Assembly: GCA_029449245.1 (NCBI GenBank)
Contig: JANATF010000004.1
Coordinates: forward strand, 1,240,001-1,304,000
Length of the DNA: 64,000 nucleotides
From: Mortierella alpina
Lineage: Eukaryota > Mortierellomycota > Mortierellomycetes > Mortierellales > Mortierellaceae
Direction: 5' to 3'
The notes below the pieces were generated by a model, which made no database searches, was not told where the DNA came from, and saw only the letters and a list, made by a program, of their open reading frames with translations. This document shows positions 1 to 12,505 of the stretch, one piece after another. A program made the translations under genes and the position numbers. Position 1 is the stretch's first letter. Each line of letters starts with the position of its first letter.

Positions 1-1491
1 TGCCAATGGTAGGGATGGAAAGAACATTGGTGATGTGTCTGGCAACAGGCTCGGGGACGGCCTCGAGGACGATAGCATAGCAGCCAGCCTTCTGGAGAGC
101 CAATGCATCCTCGAGCATGGCCTTGGCCTTGGCCACGGTCTTGCCTTGAACCTTGTATCCACCCAAGCTGGCCTGGCGCTGGGGAGTGAGGCCGATGTGG
201 CCGAGCACAGGGATACCGACCTGGGTCAGGCGAGCAATGGTAGGGGCCATTTCCTTACCGCCCTCCAACTTGACAGCCTCGGCCTTGCCCTCCTTCATGA
301 CCCGCACGGCATTGTTAACAGCCTGGTCGGGGTTGGTCTCGTACGTGCCAAAGGGCATGTCAGCTACCAGGAAGCTGGAGCGGTTACCACGGGCGACTGC
401 CCTGCAGTGATGCAGCATCTCATCCAGGGTGATCTCGGATGTGGAGGTATAGCCGAGGGCAACCATCGCGAGAGAGTCGCCGACGAGGGTCATGTCAATG
501 CCCGCCTTGTCGACCAAAGTGCCCGTGGGGAAGTCATGGGCGGTCATCACCGTGATAGGCTCCCGACGCTTGTAGAGCTTGCGCAGGGTTGCAAGTGTGA
601 CCTTTGGACGGACTGAGGGTTCAAAAGAGAGACAGAGAGCGTGGATGAGAACCTCATGGTAATGTACATAAGGATATCGAGAAAGAGATATATATATATG
701 ATCGATGGCTCCCATTCTTATTGTATCACAGAGTGGCGGAGTTGAGCCATCGGTCACCATGGGAACTGCCAAACTCTAACAGGAAACAGGATCATGGCAA
801 GTGTGGGGTAGCATAGGCACAGAACAACGCACACTCCATCTCCCGAATCGTGGGACATTGCTATTTGTGTCCAGACATATGCGCGATAGCAACAACGGAA
901 AAGAAAGCAACTTGCGCCTTCGCCCACATCACATCATACTATACGATGATGGACTAGACATGGCTGCACAGACTTGGAGCAGTGTCTCAAGCAGGTTGTC
1001 GAAAAGGAAAGGGGCATGTACAGCAGCACTCTCTTCATAAAACCCGACCGTACCATCACAAATGCAGGAACGACTCTTGTACTATGGCGAAGCACTCTGA
1101 TTTCTTTCTGCTATCTCTTCGTGCCACCCTCCCCCCCTTTTTTTCACTTAAACCCTTCGCACACATGCCTTTGGAGTGGAGCACATGTGAATAAGGTATG
1201 TGTTTGCTGGCCAAACAGACAAACATTCACGCTGAATTAATTTCCCCCAGGAGTGACATCTGCTTTAGGCTTACCGTGATGATGATCGGCTTCGGCTGGC
1301 CTTGAGCTGTAGCTGCGCATCTGCAGCCCATGATTCATCTTGACGGGGGCGGACCATTGCTGCTGCTGGGGGCGCACTTGCTGGGCCACCTTGAGGACCG
1401 AGCACACGGCGAGGCCGGCAGGAGCTGATCGAGGGACGCTTGAGAGCACCTTGCTTCGGACTTGGGTGGCGATTCTTGAGGACATGGACAT
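1..1491 (-). CDS. panB/ECM31: 3-methyl-2-oxobutanoate (ketopantoate) hydroxymethyltransferase, mitochondrial, partial
   Basis: PanB transfers a hydroxymethyl group from methylene-THF to ketoisovalerate, the first committed step of pantothenate and CoA synthesis. Exon 1 (1491-1275) encodes a basic, Ser/Arg-rich leader typical of a mitochondrial presequence (start MSMSSRIATQVRSK). A 662-bp intron (1274-613, donor GTAAGC, acceptor CTCAG) joins in frame to exon 2, which runs off the left edge. Exon 2 holds family motifs: VTVMTAHDFPTG-like N-terminus, DMTLVGDSLAMV (metal-binding Asp), GYTSTSEITLDEM, ADMPFGTYE, VKLEGG and GHIGLTPQ. The C-terminus lies outside the window. The intron is much longer than others here; I found no additional exon in it, and the direct junction is in frame. 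Family identity is essentially certain; mitochondrial location is inferred from the leader. Confidence 0.93.
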
Positions 1492-2674
1492 GGTTTTTTT
1501 TTCTTGGGGTGAAAAACAAAGTTGTGGGGTATAAACAGGTGAGGTGTAGAGTGGACCGGGGAGGAAGGCAACGAGAAGCTAGAGTGCTAAGCTGGTTGAA
1601 GATCGATAGACAGACCGGGAGTGAGAGAGAACGAGAGAGAGTGGAGAGAAAGAGAGGGAAGGGTGGAGCAGCAGAGTGTGAATGATATTTTATAGTGCAG
1701 ACGAAGGACGGGCCGAAGTAGCTGTACAGCTGTTTTTCTGAAGACAGGCAGGTCTGGTCAATGGAAGCGGTGATTCTCCTTCGCAGCCAGCGAAATCACT
1801 AACCGAGCAGCTGTGTTTCTGTCGCTTTGGATCCCTTGAATCCGCCCAGCAGATGACAATGTGCAAAGCAGATTAGCCGCTGGATCAATGGCCTGACTTT
1901 GGCCTTTGTTTTTCTTTTCTTTTTTTTTTCTTCGGCTGCCCAAAAGGGAACAGACGCAGGTGTACGTGTCCACGTACGGCTGCTTGGTTATCGTCCGATC
2001 CCTGGGCAGAAAAAAAAGGGCCGAGGTTGCCATGTGGCGGGTCACTTCACTCAAGGTTTGCACTTTTGCGCCCCTTCGAGTCCTCGTACGATGCAACAGT
2101 CTGCCAAACAGAATTGGTTATCGTTGTCAGACTCGTTCTCACTCTGACCAAAGCATGTAGCCACCCAAAGCCGGCCGTCAATGAGCTGTAGCCAGGTAGG
2201 CAGGCAGCAGCTATGCTGGGTGGAAGAGGGCGGAATGGGTGATCCTGTGGTCTTGTGTTGTTGTCTGAGACGTGAGAACCTGGAGAGTGCTGCCTCGATC
2301 CATGAGGCGAGAATGAAGGACGCAAGCCGTGAGCGAGTCCTGAGAGCATGTTCTTTCCAGTCGCTGCGGCCACATGGAGCTGCCTGTTTGTTCTTGTCCA
2401 ATAGAAAGAAGAGTGGCCAAGTCTTCGCCCAAGAGGACACAGCCAACGTAGCCCATGCGATGAAGGGGCCTTCACCCTGACAACTGCATCTCATCTCGCA
2501 CTTCCATTCAACTCACTGCTCACTCTTCTCCCCCTTTTTTTTGTCCTTGTGTGCTTGCTCCTCGTGCCATCGGCCTCATCTCCTCCTTCTAATCCGCCTT
2601 GGTCCATACCCACAGCCCTCCGCACTGCAGCAACAGATTCAGCGACACGGACTCTGTCATCACAAACTCTTACG
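1492..2674. other. Intergenic, divergent promoter region
   Basis: This is the shared upstream region of the panB gene (minus) and the CDC50 gene (plus). It holds a GA-rich stretch around 1610-1670 and short T/A homopolymers. Short open frames on both strands look like chance. I see no RNA gene or repeat family. Confidence 0.5.
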
Positions 2675-4484
2675 ATGGAAGAACCACCCAAGCATAGACC
2701 GCCAAGTACGCCCATCCCATCACCCGTTTGCAGCATACCAGACTAGCCAGGCGTCAAGTGCGCTATTCTTTGCTAACAGCAGCAACACACATCCTCACCT
2801 TGGCTCACATTGCTTAGACACTTCATTCAAGCAACAGCGTCTGAAGGCTTGGCAGCCCATTCTGACCGCAAAGTCGGTCCTTCCTACATTCTTCATCCTC
2901 GGCATCCTCTTTGCTCCTCTCGGAGGACTGTTGGTCTGGAGGAATGGCATGGTATGGCGGTGACTAGCGCTAGTGTGAAGCGTCAAAAAAAGTGTGCCTT
3001 TTAGTCTTGCAGGAGCATCTGGGCTTTGAGGTTATTGTCGTTCGTGAGGTGAGATTCGTACTCCACGGGTCTAATTATACGCTTCGTTTTTTTTCCCGCC
3101 ATTCTTTTAGGTCACGGAGATGTCGTTCGAGTACACAGGCTGTAAAACAGCGACCGTTCGGCAGGATGTCCCAGAGGCCAACTTTGTACACAAGGCATCA
3201 GTGGGATCATTTCTTCAACCCAGCTATATCATCATGAGCGCGAACCAAACGGTTCCGTCGGCTGTTCCGAATATCCAAGACCACAGCTATCCAGTCCAGC
3301 GATGCATGATCGACCTCACCATTCCTGTGGACCTGCCACCACCCGTCATGATGTACTACAAGTTGACCAACTTTTATCAGAATCACCGCAGGTATACCAA
3401 GAGTCTGGATTATAAGCAACTCGCAGGCGAAGCCAGCGACGCGAGTCAGATTTCAGCTAGGAAAGGATGCACTCTCCCGTCCAACGAGTTGATCTATCCG
3501 TGCGGGTTCATTGCCAACTCATTGTTCAATGGTAAGATATTACTATCGTCTTTTTTCTGGTCATGATTATCCCGATCTGAATTCTAGTGGCGAAAGAAAA
3601 AAAAAACCAGGCGTGCCGCATTGATAAACTAATTTACTTCCCTACCATTTTAGACACGATTGAGGGCTTGACAGCACGGGCGACGCCTGGAACTCCCACA
3701 GGAGAGAATTACGTGTTTAGCCAGAATGGAATTGCATGGTCCTCGGACAGTGGGAGGTTCAAGAAGTATGGGTACACAGATCTTTCAGCGATCCTCCCGC
3801 CCCAGAACTGGCGTGATCGTTATCCCCTGGGCGTTTACTCGGCCGCCTTTCCTCCACCCGACATTTCTGTCGACGAGCACTTTCAAGTGTGGATGAGGAC
3901 TGCTGGATGGTCAACGTTTTTGAAGTTGTGGGGGCGTAACGATCAGCAGACATTGAAGGCAGGAAATTACACGATGTCCATCGATATGAGTAAGTGCATT
4001 TTTTTTGACACTTGGCTGGCCCTGTCGCTAGGTTGGGAAAGTGTGCTTATTGTTGAGCATGCTGATTGATAAATGCGTGTGTTTCGTTTTTTTGTAGACT
4101 TTCCTATCGATACATACGGAGGCAAAAAGTATATTGTCATCACAACTCTTGGCGCTACAGGAGGACGAAACAGCTCTCTTGGAGTTGGATATATCCTCCT
4201 TGCCATCCTCTGCGCTGGCCTTGGAATCGTCTTTACAGCGTTCCACGTTATCAGACCTCGGTAAATAAGGGATCGGGGATTTTGAAGGGAGCAGGACATT
4301 GGCTAGTGCATGCATATCCCCATGACTGACCGTCTTTCTGTTTGTTTATCGCATCTGTCCTAGCATCATTGGCGACCACTCCAAGATTTCGTTTGGAGGT
4401 GAGGCCACGGTCCACACTCGCGGATCGAACAGAGCTGAGGATGCTGGCGGTAGCCGTATTCGCTCCCGCTACGAGGATGACTAG
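2675..4484 (+). CDS. CDC50/LEM3 family P4-ATPase (flippase) beta subunit
   Basis: CDC50 proteins pair with P4-ATPases, escort them out of the ER and are needed for phospholipid flipping at Golgi, endosome or plasma membrane. Seven exons: 2675-2705, 2818-2951, 3013-3048, 3111-3531, 3654-3989, 4098-4260, 4364-4484; the sum closes in frame at 413 aa. Evidence: the N-terminal motif [16 protein letters not shown]1 ([20 protein letters not shown]), the start of the ectodomain (SFEYTGC), the [14 protein letters not shown] block, [12 protein letters not shown], and the [11 protein letters not shown] segment before TM2 ([21 protein letters not shown]) and a short cytosolic tail. The 12-codon third exon is the least certain piece, since it makes the TM1-ectodomain join longer than usual. 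Which of the fungal paralogues (CDC50, LEM3, CRF1) it matches cannot be told here. Confidence 0.93.
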
Positions 4485-4754
4485 TGGAGGAAGTGGTGGT
4501 AACAAAGAGACCGAGACAACGATAGGCGAGATCGAGAGAGGGAGGAGAGAAGGGGCAATGTACTTTACCGCAATAAAGAGGCGCTTGTGTGCCCATGAGA
4601 AAACGAGCTGCCGTACAAGCCCTGTGTGACTCTGTTTTCCCCCAAATAGGGTGAGCGGACCACTCTCCGTTCCCGTCTTTCCGTTCGTTCCTTTGTTCCC
4701 CCCCACTCCTTTACCCACACACCTTCCACCTCACTTTAGAAAAGTAACTGCAAG

Positions 4755-6663
4755 ATGTTCAGTGTCCGTGCTGTCACCCGAGCCATCCGTGGCTTCCATT
4801 CCAGCCCTGCCCGTTTCCACGACTCGGTCATTGTTGGTCTCCATGCCGACGGCCAGTTGCTCGTGCCTCATTCCATCGCCCCTGCAGGCACCGAGAATCT
4901 CACCAGCCTGGTCAAAGCCGCTGGCGCCAAGGGCAAGACGGGCGAGAGCTTTGTCTTTTATGGAGACTTTGGACTCGGCTCCGATGTCCGCAAGGTCGCT
5001 GTCGTCGGTCTCGGAAAGCCTGGCACTACCGCTGCTGCCAAGGACAGAGTCCGCGCCGCTGTAAGCTATTGCTTGTTCTTGCTCTTTTTCTCGACGAACC
5101 GTGGTTTGCTCGATGATAGTGGGATTCAAAAAAAAAAAGGCAGCAACAACTGATAGCCTGTAACACTCTGTCAAAATGACTAATACCTCTTATGTCTTCT
5201 TCTTCGTCTCCTTCTTTCAACAAACGTCCACCGCATAAACAGGTCGCCACGGGTGTCAAGGCGTTGAAGGCTCAAGAAGCCAAGGAGATCGGAATTGCTG
5301 GCATGGGCCATGATCAGGCTGCTGCCGAGGGAGCTCACCTGGGTCTGTACAACTTCAACTTTTTCAAGACGGGAAAGAAGGGTGTTAAGCAGGAGAAGAG
5401 CGAGATCAAGATCTCGGCGTTGGATCTGGAAAGCCCCGATGAGCTTCAAGCCTTTGAGCACGGATCTATCCAAGCACGCGCTCAGAACCTGGCCAGGATC
5501 TTGATGGAGACACCTGCCAACCACATGACCCCAACGCTTTTCACAGAACGATTCATCAAGGAGGTCGAGAGCTTGGGATTGGACAGCACCAAACTCAAGA
5601 TCCAGGTCAGAGATCAAGCCTGGGCCGAGGAAATGAAGATGGGCGCCTTCTTGAGTGTCTCGAGAGGCACAGCAGAGCCACTTCGCTTCCTGGAGATTCA
5701 GTACAATGGTGGCAAGGTCGGCGATAAGCCTTTGGCACTTGTTGGAAAGGGCGTTACCTTTGACTCGTAAGTGGGTTGCATCCATGAAAGCCCGGTCTAG
5801 CTCAAGTTTTGATCCGTCATTTTTTTTTTTGTGTTTTTGCTCTAACGGTTTACCCGTCTTTCGATTTATTTTCTGTTAGCGGCGGAATCTCAATCAAGCC
5901 CTCCGCCAACATGGGCGCCATGAAAGGTGACATGGGAGGCGCTGCCACGGTTGCAGGAGCCATCTGGGGTATCGCAGCCCTGAACTTGCCCCTCAACGTC
6001 GTCGCTGGTATTCCTCTGTGCGAAAACATGCCCTCTGGAACCGCCACCAAGCCCGGCGATGTGATTACGTCCATGTCTGGAAAGACGATCGAGGTCGACA
6101 ACACCGATGCAGAGGGTCGACTTATCCTCGCAGACGCCTTGACTTACATCTCCAAGACCTACCAACCTCATACTTTGGTCGATCTCGCCACCTTGACCGG
6201 TGCCATGGATGTGGCCCTCGGTGGCGCCTTTGCCGGTGTGTTTTCTTCCAGCAACAGTCTCTGGTCCGAGCTCGACGTTGCTGGTGAGGAGGCTCATGAG
6301 GCATTCTGGAGAATGCCCCTGCACAGCGCTTACTTGCCCCAGATCACGACCAACACCATCGCAGATTTGATCAATACTGGAGGCCGTAGTGCCGGAAGCT
6401 GTACCGCCGCCGTGTTTCTGCGCGAGTTTGTTCATGGCGTTGAGAGGGATGACGGCGTTGCAGAGGCGGAGGGCGAGCCCTCCACGGAGGCTGGCCAGCC
6501 ATTGGATGCAGAGGTCCTCAAGCCTGGTAGCGTGCGCTATGCCCATATTGATATCGCGGGTGTGATGGACACGCAGAGCAACAGCGGGTACTACGCCAAG
6601 GGCATGACCGGTCGTCCTTCCCGAGCTCTGATCGAGTTTGCGAAGGGTCTCTCGAAGCAATAG
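4755..6663 (+). CDS. Leucine aminopeptidase, M17 family
   Basis: This is a di-metal exopeptidase that removes N-terminal residues from peptides, usually as a hexamer. Three exons (4755-5060, 5243-5766, 5880-6663) give 537 aa. Metal and catalytic motifs are intact: VGKGVTFDSGG (Lys and Asp ligands), MKGDMGGAA (Asp) and the M17 signature NTDAEGRLILADAL (Asp and Glu ligands plus catalytic Arg). The N-terminus MFSVRAVTRAIRGFHSSPARF is basic and Ser-rich without acids, so it looks like a mitochondrial presequence; targeting is inference. Length matches eukaryotic M17 enzymes. An acidic insert (about EAEGEPSTEAG) near the C-terminus looks lineage-specific. Confidence 0.96.
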
Positions 6664-6915
6664 ACTGGGCCAAGTGAACTCGAACAGACAGCACTAGAAG
6701 AAAAAAAAACAGAGTAAGAGATAGATGCATAAAGACAAGGTCATGGATATATTTTTATTTGCAAAAAAATGGCTCAAGTCATCAATACTTGTATATAGAT
6801 TTGTTGGAAATGAGACAAGGAAAAAAAGTGCGGACGATACTGGCACTCAATCTGGGCACAGGTGCTTGCCACAGTTGGCGCAAGAACGAACCCATTTCCA
6901 AACAAAGCGAGCTCC

Positions 6916-9900
6916 TTATGCCTTGCTGCCAGGATGAAATTCTGCACGTTGAGAAGCCATGGCGGTTTTTCTCTTGGCACTGCCGCCAGCACCGGTGACT
7001 TTGTTCATCATCTCTTGCAGTTCCTTCTCTTTCGCCTTGCTACTCTCATAATCCTGTTTTTCGGGCATAGATCCTGCCTTTGACTTGTTGCTGTTGTTGT
7101 TGTTGTTGTTGGACAAGGGCGGCATCGCATCCTGATTCTCTAGTCGCCTGCCCGAGACTCGCTCAATCTTGCTGATAATCCCTTGAAGAGCCATATTCTT
7201 GGCCTTATCCTCTGACACGGCGAAGCGCTGCGTGGCAAAGGCCTTTGAGGACGATGACTGCTGGTATAGAGCGTTGGTGAGCCTGGTCATATCCTTGAGC
7301 AGTACGCTTTCTGGAGAAGCCCAATCCTAGAGGCACAAATAAAGAGAAACAGAAAAAAGAATAATCAGCTATTTTTTTTCTTTGAGAGAAGAACCTGAAG
7401 CGAAAGCTGAGGTTAAGGGCTCAGGATGTTCCTTGATCCTCGCTACTGTACCTGATTGGCCATGCGCATCTTTTCCCCACGCTCAATCTTGTCGCCAATC
7501 CGCGCTCCTTCCAACTTCCACTGCTGCTTCTGGCTGAGTTCCGCTCTTTGGGTTGAATAGCTTGCCCTGGCGGATTCCACAATCTGGCTCACCAGGCCGT
7601 TCAAATCTCGCGTCCGTTGCGTGGATGGGGGCACATCGGCCCGTTGATCCTCCCAACGACCTTTGGACAGTCGCTCGATCGTGTGTGCCACATGGGCCTG
7701 AGCCATTTGCCGTTTCTGGCTCGTTGACAGCTGCACACGTTGGTTATCCATGCGAGGCGCGACTTTGGAGAGTCGCTCGATCGCGCTCATGACGTTGTTG
7801 AGATCAAATCGCGTTTTTTCATCGTCGGGTCCGACAGCGACCGACGCACTGGTCAGGGCGTGGTTTGGATGACTGATAGTTGAGACGGGAGCGTTAGAGT
7901 CCGATTTCTCCAAAGTCTTGTATTGAGGTGAGCGCTCGTCATACCGAGGCAAGTCCTCTCCTATACTCAAGTCTAGAGTCTGCAGGTCAAAGTCCAGTAT
8001 TGAAGAAGATAGGAGTAGTGAATCGACTGCTGCTGCTTGCTCTGTTCGCGTAGATTGGGATGGGATCTGGTGGCGGTCGTGGAAGGGATTTCTATCATTC
8101 GCCGTGCTTGCCGTCGCCGCTGGAGTGGATCCAGCAGCAGGGTCGTCCTCCAGACATTCAACAAACAACCATAGGTGCGACATTTCATCCATGAGTCTGT
8201 CCAGTTCGGTCCAGTCGTGCTCCAATTCCTTTGTCTGCTCAGTCTCGGCCACGGTTTCCCTTTGGAGATTATTCTTTGCACTGCTTAGAGGTGAACTCAG
8301 GCTAAGGGTGCTAAAAAGTCTGCCTCCTCCTCCCAAGCGTTTGGCAGGATCCAAGAGCGACCTGCTGCTGCTGTTGGGCACTTCAATGTGAGAGGTGGAT
8401 TGTGTCCGTCGACTTTTCAACGTGCGGACCTGCTTGTTAATCGACTGCATAAACCCGTTCGTACCACTGTTCGATATGGTGCTGTCCGAAGAAAGCGAGG
8501 CCCTTGGTTCTGCCGAGGAGCTCAAAGCGTCGCCTCGCAGACTGCTGCCAGGCAGGGTGTTGTTCTTGAGCGAATGGTTGTTCCTCGCAAACGAATTGGA
8601 CGAGAGACGCTTCCAGAGCTTGGCAGCCTGGTCAAGTCCTGAATCTGCAGACTCGGTTCGACTTGGCAATCGACCCCTTCGCGGTTGTTCCTGTTGGTCA
8701 TGTTGCTCTTGCAGTCGGTTCAGGATTCTGTAAGTGCATGCTAGCAGGGCAGCGAGGGCGCAGGCCAGTTGATACTCTTGACTTTCAAACACTTGAGAAG
8801 GGTCCAACCTGGGCTGCTGAGATTGCTGATGCTGCTGGTCTGATTCTTGGGACGCGGATGGACGGTTGTGGGCGGTGGGATCTGCTTGAATTGCGGAAAC
8901 ATCTCGTGTTTCGCTCAGAGAGCTTTGTAGCTGGGTTGCTTGCTCCTCAGTTGCAACGACAGCCAGCTGATCCACCTTGCGAGCCAGCTCATCCAGTCTC
9001 TCCAGGGACGAGGCAGCCATGCCAGCAATTGGTGTGTTCGATATGGATGCCTTGGGATTGACGGCTCCCTGGTCCTTTTGTTGTTTCTGGCCACCGTTTT
9101 CGATATCCAGCAAAGGGCAGGATTTTCTCCGGATTATGGCACGCGCTTGAAGCGTGGTCTCGTCAGGGTTGTGTGCAGGATCACTGGAAGTGACTTCCGA
9201 GACCACCTGCTGCAGTAGGCCATCGAGAGCCAGCATTGCAAGATGCTTGAGTGACTGTAACGAGTCGATGACATTCTAAGTGAGCAGAGGTAAGGGTAAA
9301 TACATGAAGGATACATATCGGCTCAGCAGAAACACTACACAACTGTAGATATGATTTAGCTTACATCGGCGTCGGTAATGACCTTCCCAGGCGTTGATTC
9401 GTCTGCAGTCTGGGGCTCATGGACGGAGGACCGTCGGAAGTCAAGTGATGGTTGTTCCTCCTCGTCGAGAAAAGGTGACGCGTCACCATGGAAGGAGTTC
9501 CGGTAGAGGTATGGCGCCGGATCTTGGTTCTTTATCGGCTGCCGTGCGAACTGAGCTGGCAATTGGTACTGCAGGTTCTCCTTTTGCCTCTGCATCTCCT
9601 CCTGATGCCGTTGTTGCTCCTGCTGGGTTTGTTGCAGGTACTCCTGAATCCCTGAGATCTTTGGAGCGTGGTCCTCAAAGATGGAGTCGACATAGTCTGA
9701 ATCGGCAGTGGTGATGACGGAGGAAGGCGATTTGATGATGACGGGGATAACACCTTGAAAACCTGCGGGACTCGTGCTCGTGGCTGTCTCGGTCTCCAGA
9801 GCAGTGCCATGGACCGAAGAGGTCCATGCGGTGGCTAGGGACGAGGATGCAGCTGTTTCATGGGCTTTGAACCTCTGGTCTACAGTTGGCTTGTCCGACT

Positions 9901-10155
9901 GACGTTCGAGCAACAGATCGGGCTGCCACGGTTCCTTCTCCAGGCGACTGATGATGACCATGTCCTCGTCCTCCTCCTCAAATGCCCTGGGAGATGCAGA
10001 GCGCTGCCTGGAGCGATTCTGTAGCCACGCGACAGGACCATATGTAATACATGGATTAGGGTGGGCTGGTATGACGGAGCACATTGGGTGCAGCAGAGCA
10101 GTGGTGGCCACGAGCTTACCTTTGACTTTTTTTTCGGGTGAAGAGCGACAGCCAT
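6916..10155 (-). CDS. Hypothetical protein, 974 aa, with a three-copy C-terminal repeat
   Basis: I do not recognise a named family. Four exons (10155-10120, 10018-9365, 9275-7452, 7326-6916) join in frame from MAVALHPKKKSK to a stop at 6916. The middle is low-complexity, rich in Ser, Gln and Asn, with a Gln/Glu coiled-coil-like stretch (EYLQQTQQEQQRHQEEMQRQ). The first roughly 35 aa after the third exon starts are helical (VIDSLQSLKHLAMLALDGLL). The C-terminal third has three related units of about 36 aa, each like TQRxxLSxxQxxxMxxxxIxxxIERxSxxRxxNQ. They occur around DNQRVQLSTSQKRQMAQ, STQRAELSQKQQWKLEG and ATQRFAVSEDKAKNMAL. The start is chosen because the first 12 codons end exactly at a donor and the longer upstream reading is simple-repeat DNA. 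No signal peptide or clear TM segment. Confidence 0.75.
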
Positions 10156-11185
10156 CGCGGCGTGTGTCGGCGGAGATTATTCGCGTTGGTGTAGAGGGAC
10201 GAAGCGAACGAGGCGAGCGCGAAGCAGAGAAGGAGACGGGAGATTGCGCGCAGTCAATGGCGAATGTGGAGTTGCAGCAGAGGGCGAATGATGCAGTGAC
10301 GAAGGCGAAGACGAGGAAGACGACGAGAAGGAGGAGAAGGAGACAGAAAGGGCGAAGGAAGGAAGGAAGGAAAGAAGGAAGACGAAGAAGACGAAGAAGA
10401 CGAAGAAGACGAAGAAGATGAAGAAGACGAAGAAGACGAAGACAAGACGAAGAATGAGAATGAGAATGAGAAAAGAGAATGAGAATGAGGATGAGGATGA
10501 GAGGAATGCGAATGGGGATGGGCATGATGGAATGCACAACCCTTTTTCAGTCTTTTCCCCTCTTGTCCCTTCGGTCCTGCTTTCCCCCCGCTCGAGCCCT
10601 CCTTCTCGCTCCCCATGATAATGCTGCACGTCGGGCACTCTGCAACAGCAGCGCGGCCAGCCAGCGCTATCGTGCCCATGCTCGCGCCCCTCTCCTTTCG
10701 CGCCTAGGAGGGGGCCCCCTCCCCTTTCTTTTCCTTGTCTTCATGCTTCTCTTCGGAGAGCCGACGCCGGGCTGCTGCCATGCTCGATGCATATTCATGC
10801 TTCCATGGGACCAGCGCCCGTCCTTCTGCCCAGCGGTGCACTGCGCGCGTGCGCCCCCTTGCTTTCCCTTGCGGTGTTCAGCCAGCTCTCATTATCCTCA
10901 ACTATTTCATTTCGCGGTAGGGGCGAACCTTGTCGCAGGATACTGGTCAAAGAACGCGTCGGCCAGGCCCACAGCTCCCTCTTGGACAAGGGCCATAGAC
11001 TAAGATATATATCGGCGAGGCTACGATAGAGCCCCTGGTTGAAGAATTAAGGTTGTTTGGTGTACCACAGCCAAAAAAAAAAAAAAATTATGGGGGGAGA
11101 AAAGAGAGATCCGGATCCGCATTCAATGTGGAATCCTCATTTCCCTCCTTCCATCCCACAGCTCCTGTGCCTCCATCAATACAAT
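10156..11185. other. Intergenic, divergent promoter region with simple repeats
   Basis: Region between the 974-aa protein (minus) and the b5 reductase gene (plus). It contains a strongly purine-rich tract, then a pyrimidine-rich half. The long Arg- or Ser-rich open frames here are reading simple repeats and are not called. Confidence 0.5.
10300..10520 (+). repeat. Purine-rich microsatellite tract (GAA/GAAGAC/GAGAAT units)
   Basis: Runs of GAAG, then (GAAGAC)n, then (GAGAAT)n and GAGGAT units, nearly all purine on the plus strand for about 200 bp. Such tracts can form triplexes or exclude nucleosomes; here that is only a possibility. Confidence 0.85.
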
Positions 11186-12270
11186 ATGTCCTCCGCCGCT
11201 GTCGCCCTTGATTCCAATGCCTTCGTGGATTTCACCCTGAAGAGCATCCAGGTCCTGACCCCCAACACCTCCAAGTTTGTGTTTGAGCTGCCCGAGGACC
11301 AGGCCCTGGGCATGACCGTTGCCTCGTGCGTGATGACAAAGTTCATCAATGCAGAGGGAAAGGCAGTTATCCGCCCTTACACCCCTACCTCGGATGCTGA
11401 CCTGAAGGGGTCCTTTGACTTTATTGTCAAGCGCTATGACGGTAAGAGGCTGTGCTTCCCCTCCCTATCTCTCTTTCACCCTGCGCGAGGACTGGCTTGT
11501 TTACTAACACATCCTTTTTTTTTTTTTTGAATGTATTACAAGCTGGTGTTATGTCAGCCCATTTCCACAGCTTGAAGGTTGGCGATACTCTTGCTGTCAA
11601 GGGTATGGAGTGGAGTCAATATCGAACTACTAGTAGTGCGAATAGTGAACGCGCGCGCGTCATGTTTTTAATGACCTGAATAACACGTTCCTACTTTTGC
11701 ATAGGACCCATGACCAAGTATGCTCTCCAGTTCAACCAGCACAAGTCGGTCGCCATGCTTGCTGGCGGTACGGGCATCACGCCCATGCTCCAGGTCATTG
11801 GCGGCATCCTCAAGAACAAGGAGGACACGACCAAGATGAACTTGATCTTTGCCAATGTGACGCCCGCGGACATCATGCTGAAGGAGGAGCTGGATGCGCT
11901 TGCGAAGGCTCACCATGACCAGTTCAAGGTCACGTACGTGATCGACAACGCTGTCGAGGGCTGGGAGGGCGAAACCGGATACATCACTGCCGAGCTGGTC
12001 AAGAAGCACATTCCCGAGATTGGATCTGAGGGCAACAAGGTCTTTGTCTGCGGCCCTCCTCGTAAGTGTGCTCCGACTCTCTCTCGCTCATTTTGTGTTC
12101 ATTCACCAGGTGATTAATATCCTCATTCTCGTGCCCATTGTGCTTGTGCCTGCTTGCTAGCCATGATGGCGGCTGTCAGTGGCCCCAAGGGCCCCAACTA
12201 CACGCAGGGCGAGGTCGACGGTGTCCTCAAGGCGCTCGGTCTGACCAGCGAGCAGGTGTTCAAGTTCTAA
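11186..12270 (+). CDS. NADH-cytochrome b5 reductase-like flavoprotein
   Basis: It transfers electrons from NADH through FAD to cytochrome b5 or similar acceptors. Four exons (11186-11441, 11543-11602, 11705-12061, 12161-12270) give 260 aa. The FAD-binding motif RPYTPTS is followed by the VMSAHFHSLKVGDTLAVKGP block, the NAD-binding GGTGITPML and the CGPPPMM motif near the C-terminus. The model starts at MSSAAVALDSNAF and lacks the N-terminal membrane anchor of typical CBR1/MCR1 proteins (about 280-320 aa). Either this is a soluble form or an anchor exon lies upstream; I see no convincing one. Confidence 0.93.
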
Positions 12271-12505
12271 CTTAGAAGTACTATAGAGTACGACCGTAGA
12301 GTTTACACACAAACGACCTGTCTCGAAATCATTAGCCCCAGGGCACGTTTTCCTTGTCCTTGTGCTCTCGCTCCTTTACTTCACCCTCTGTCCCGCCCAC
12401 AGCTTGCCTGATCCTCCTCTCTGTCCCAGCCCAACTTGATGCACAGGAGCAACCACCGCCAGCCAGCCACACACCCACGCCCATCACCCGACCCACACTC
12501 CTGCC

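Noticed and set aside
35-616. 193-codon plus-strand frame at the left edge
   Set aside because: It lies exactly antisense to clear PanB coding motifs and shows no family features itself.
10177-10679. Long Arg-, Ser- or Phe-rich frames on both strands
   Set aside because: They translate the GAA/GAGAAT simple repeats; composition is repeat-driven.
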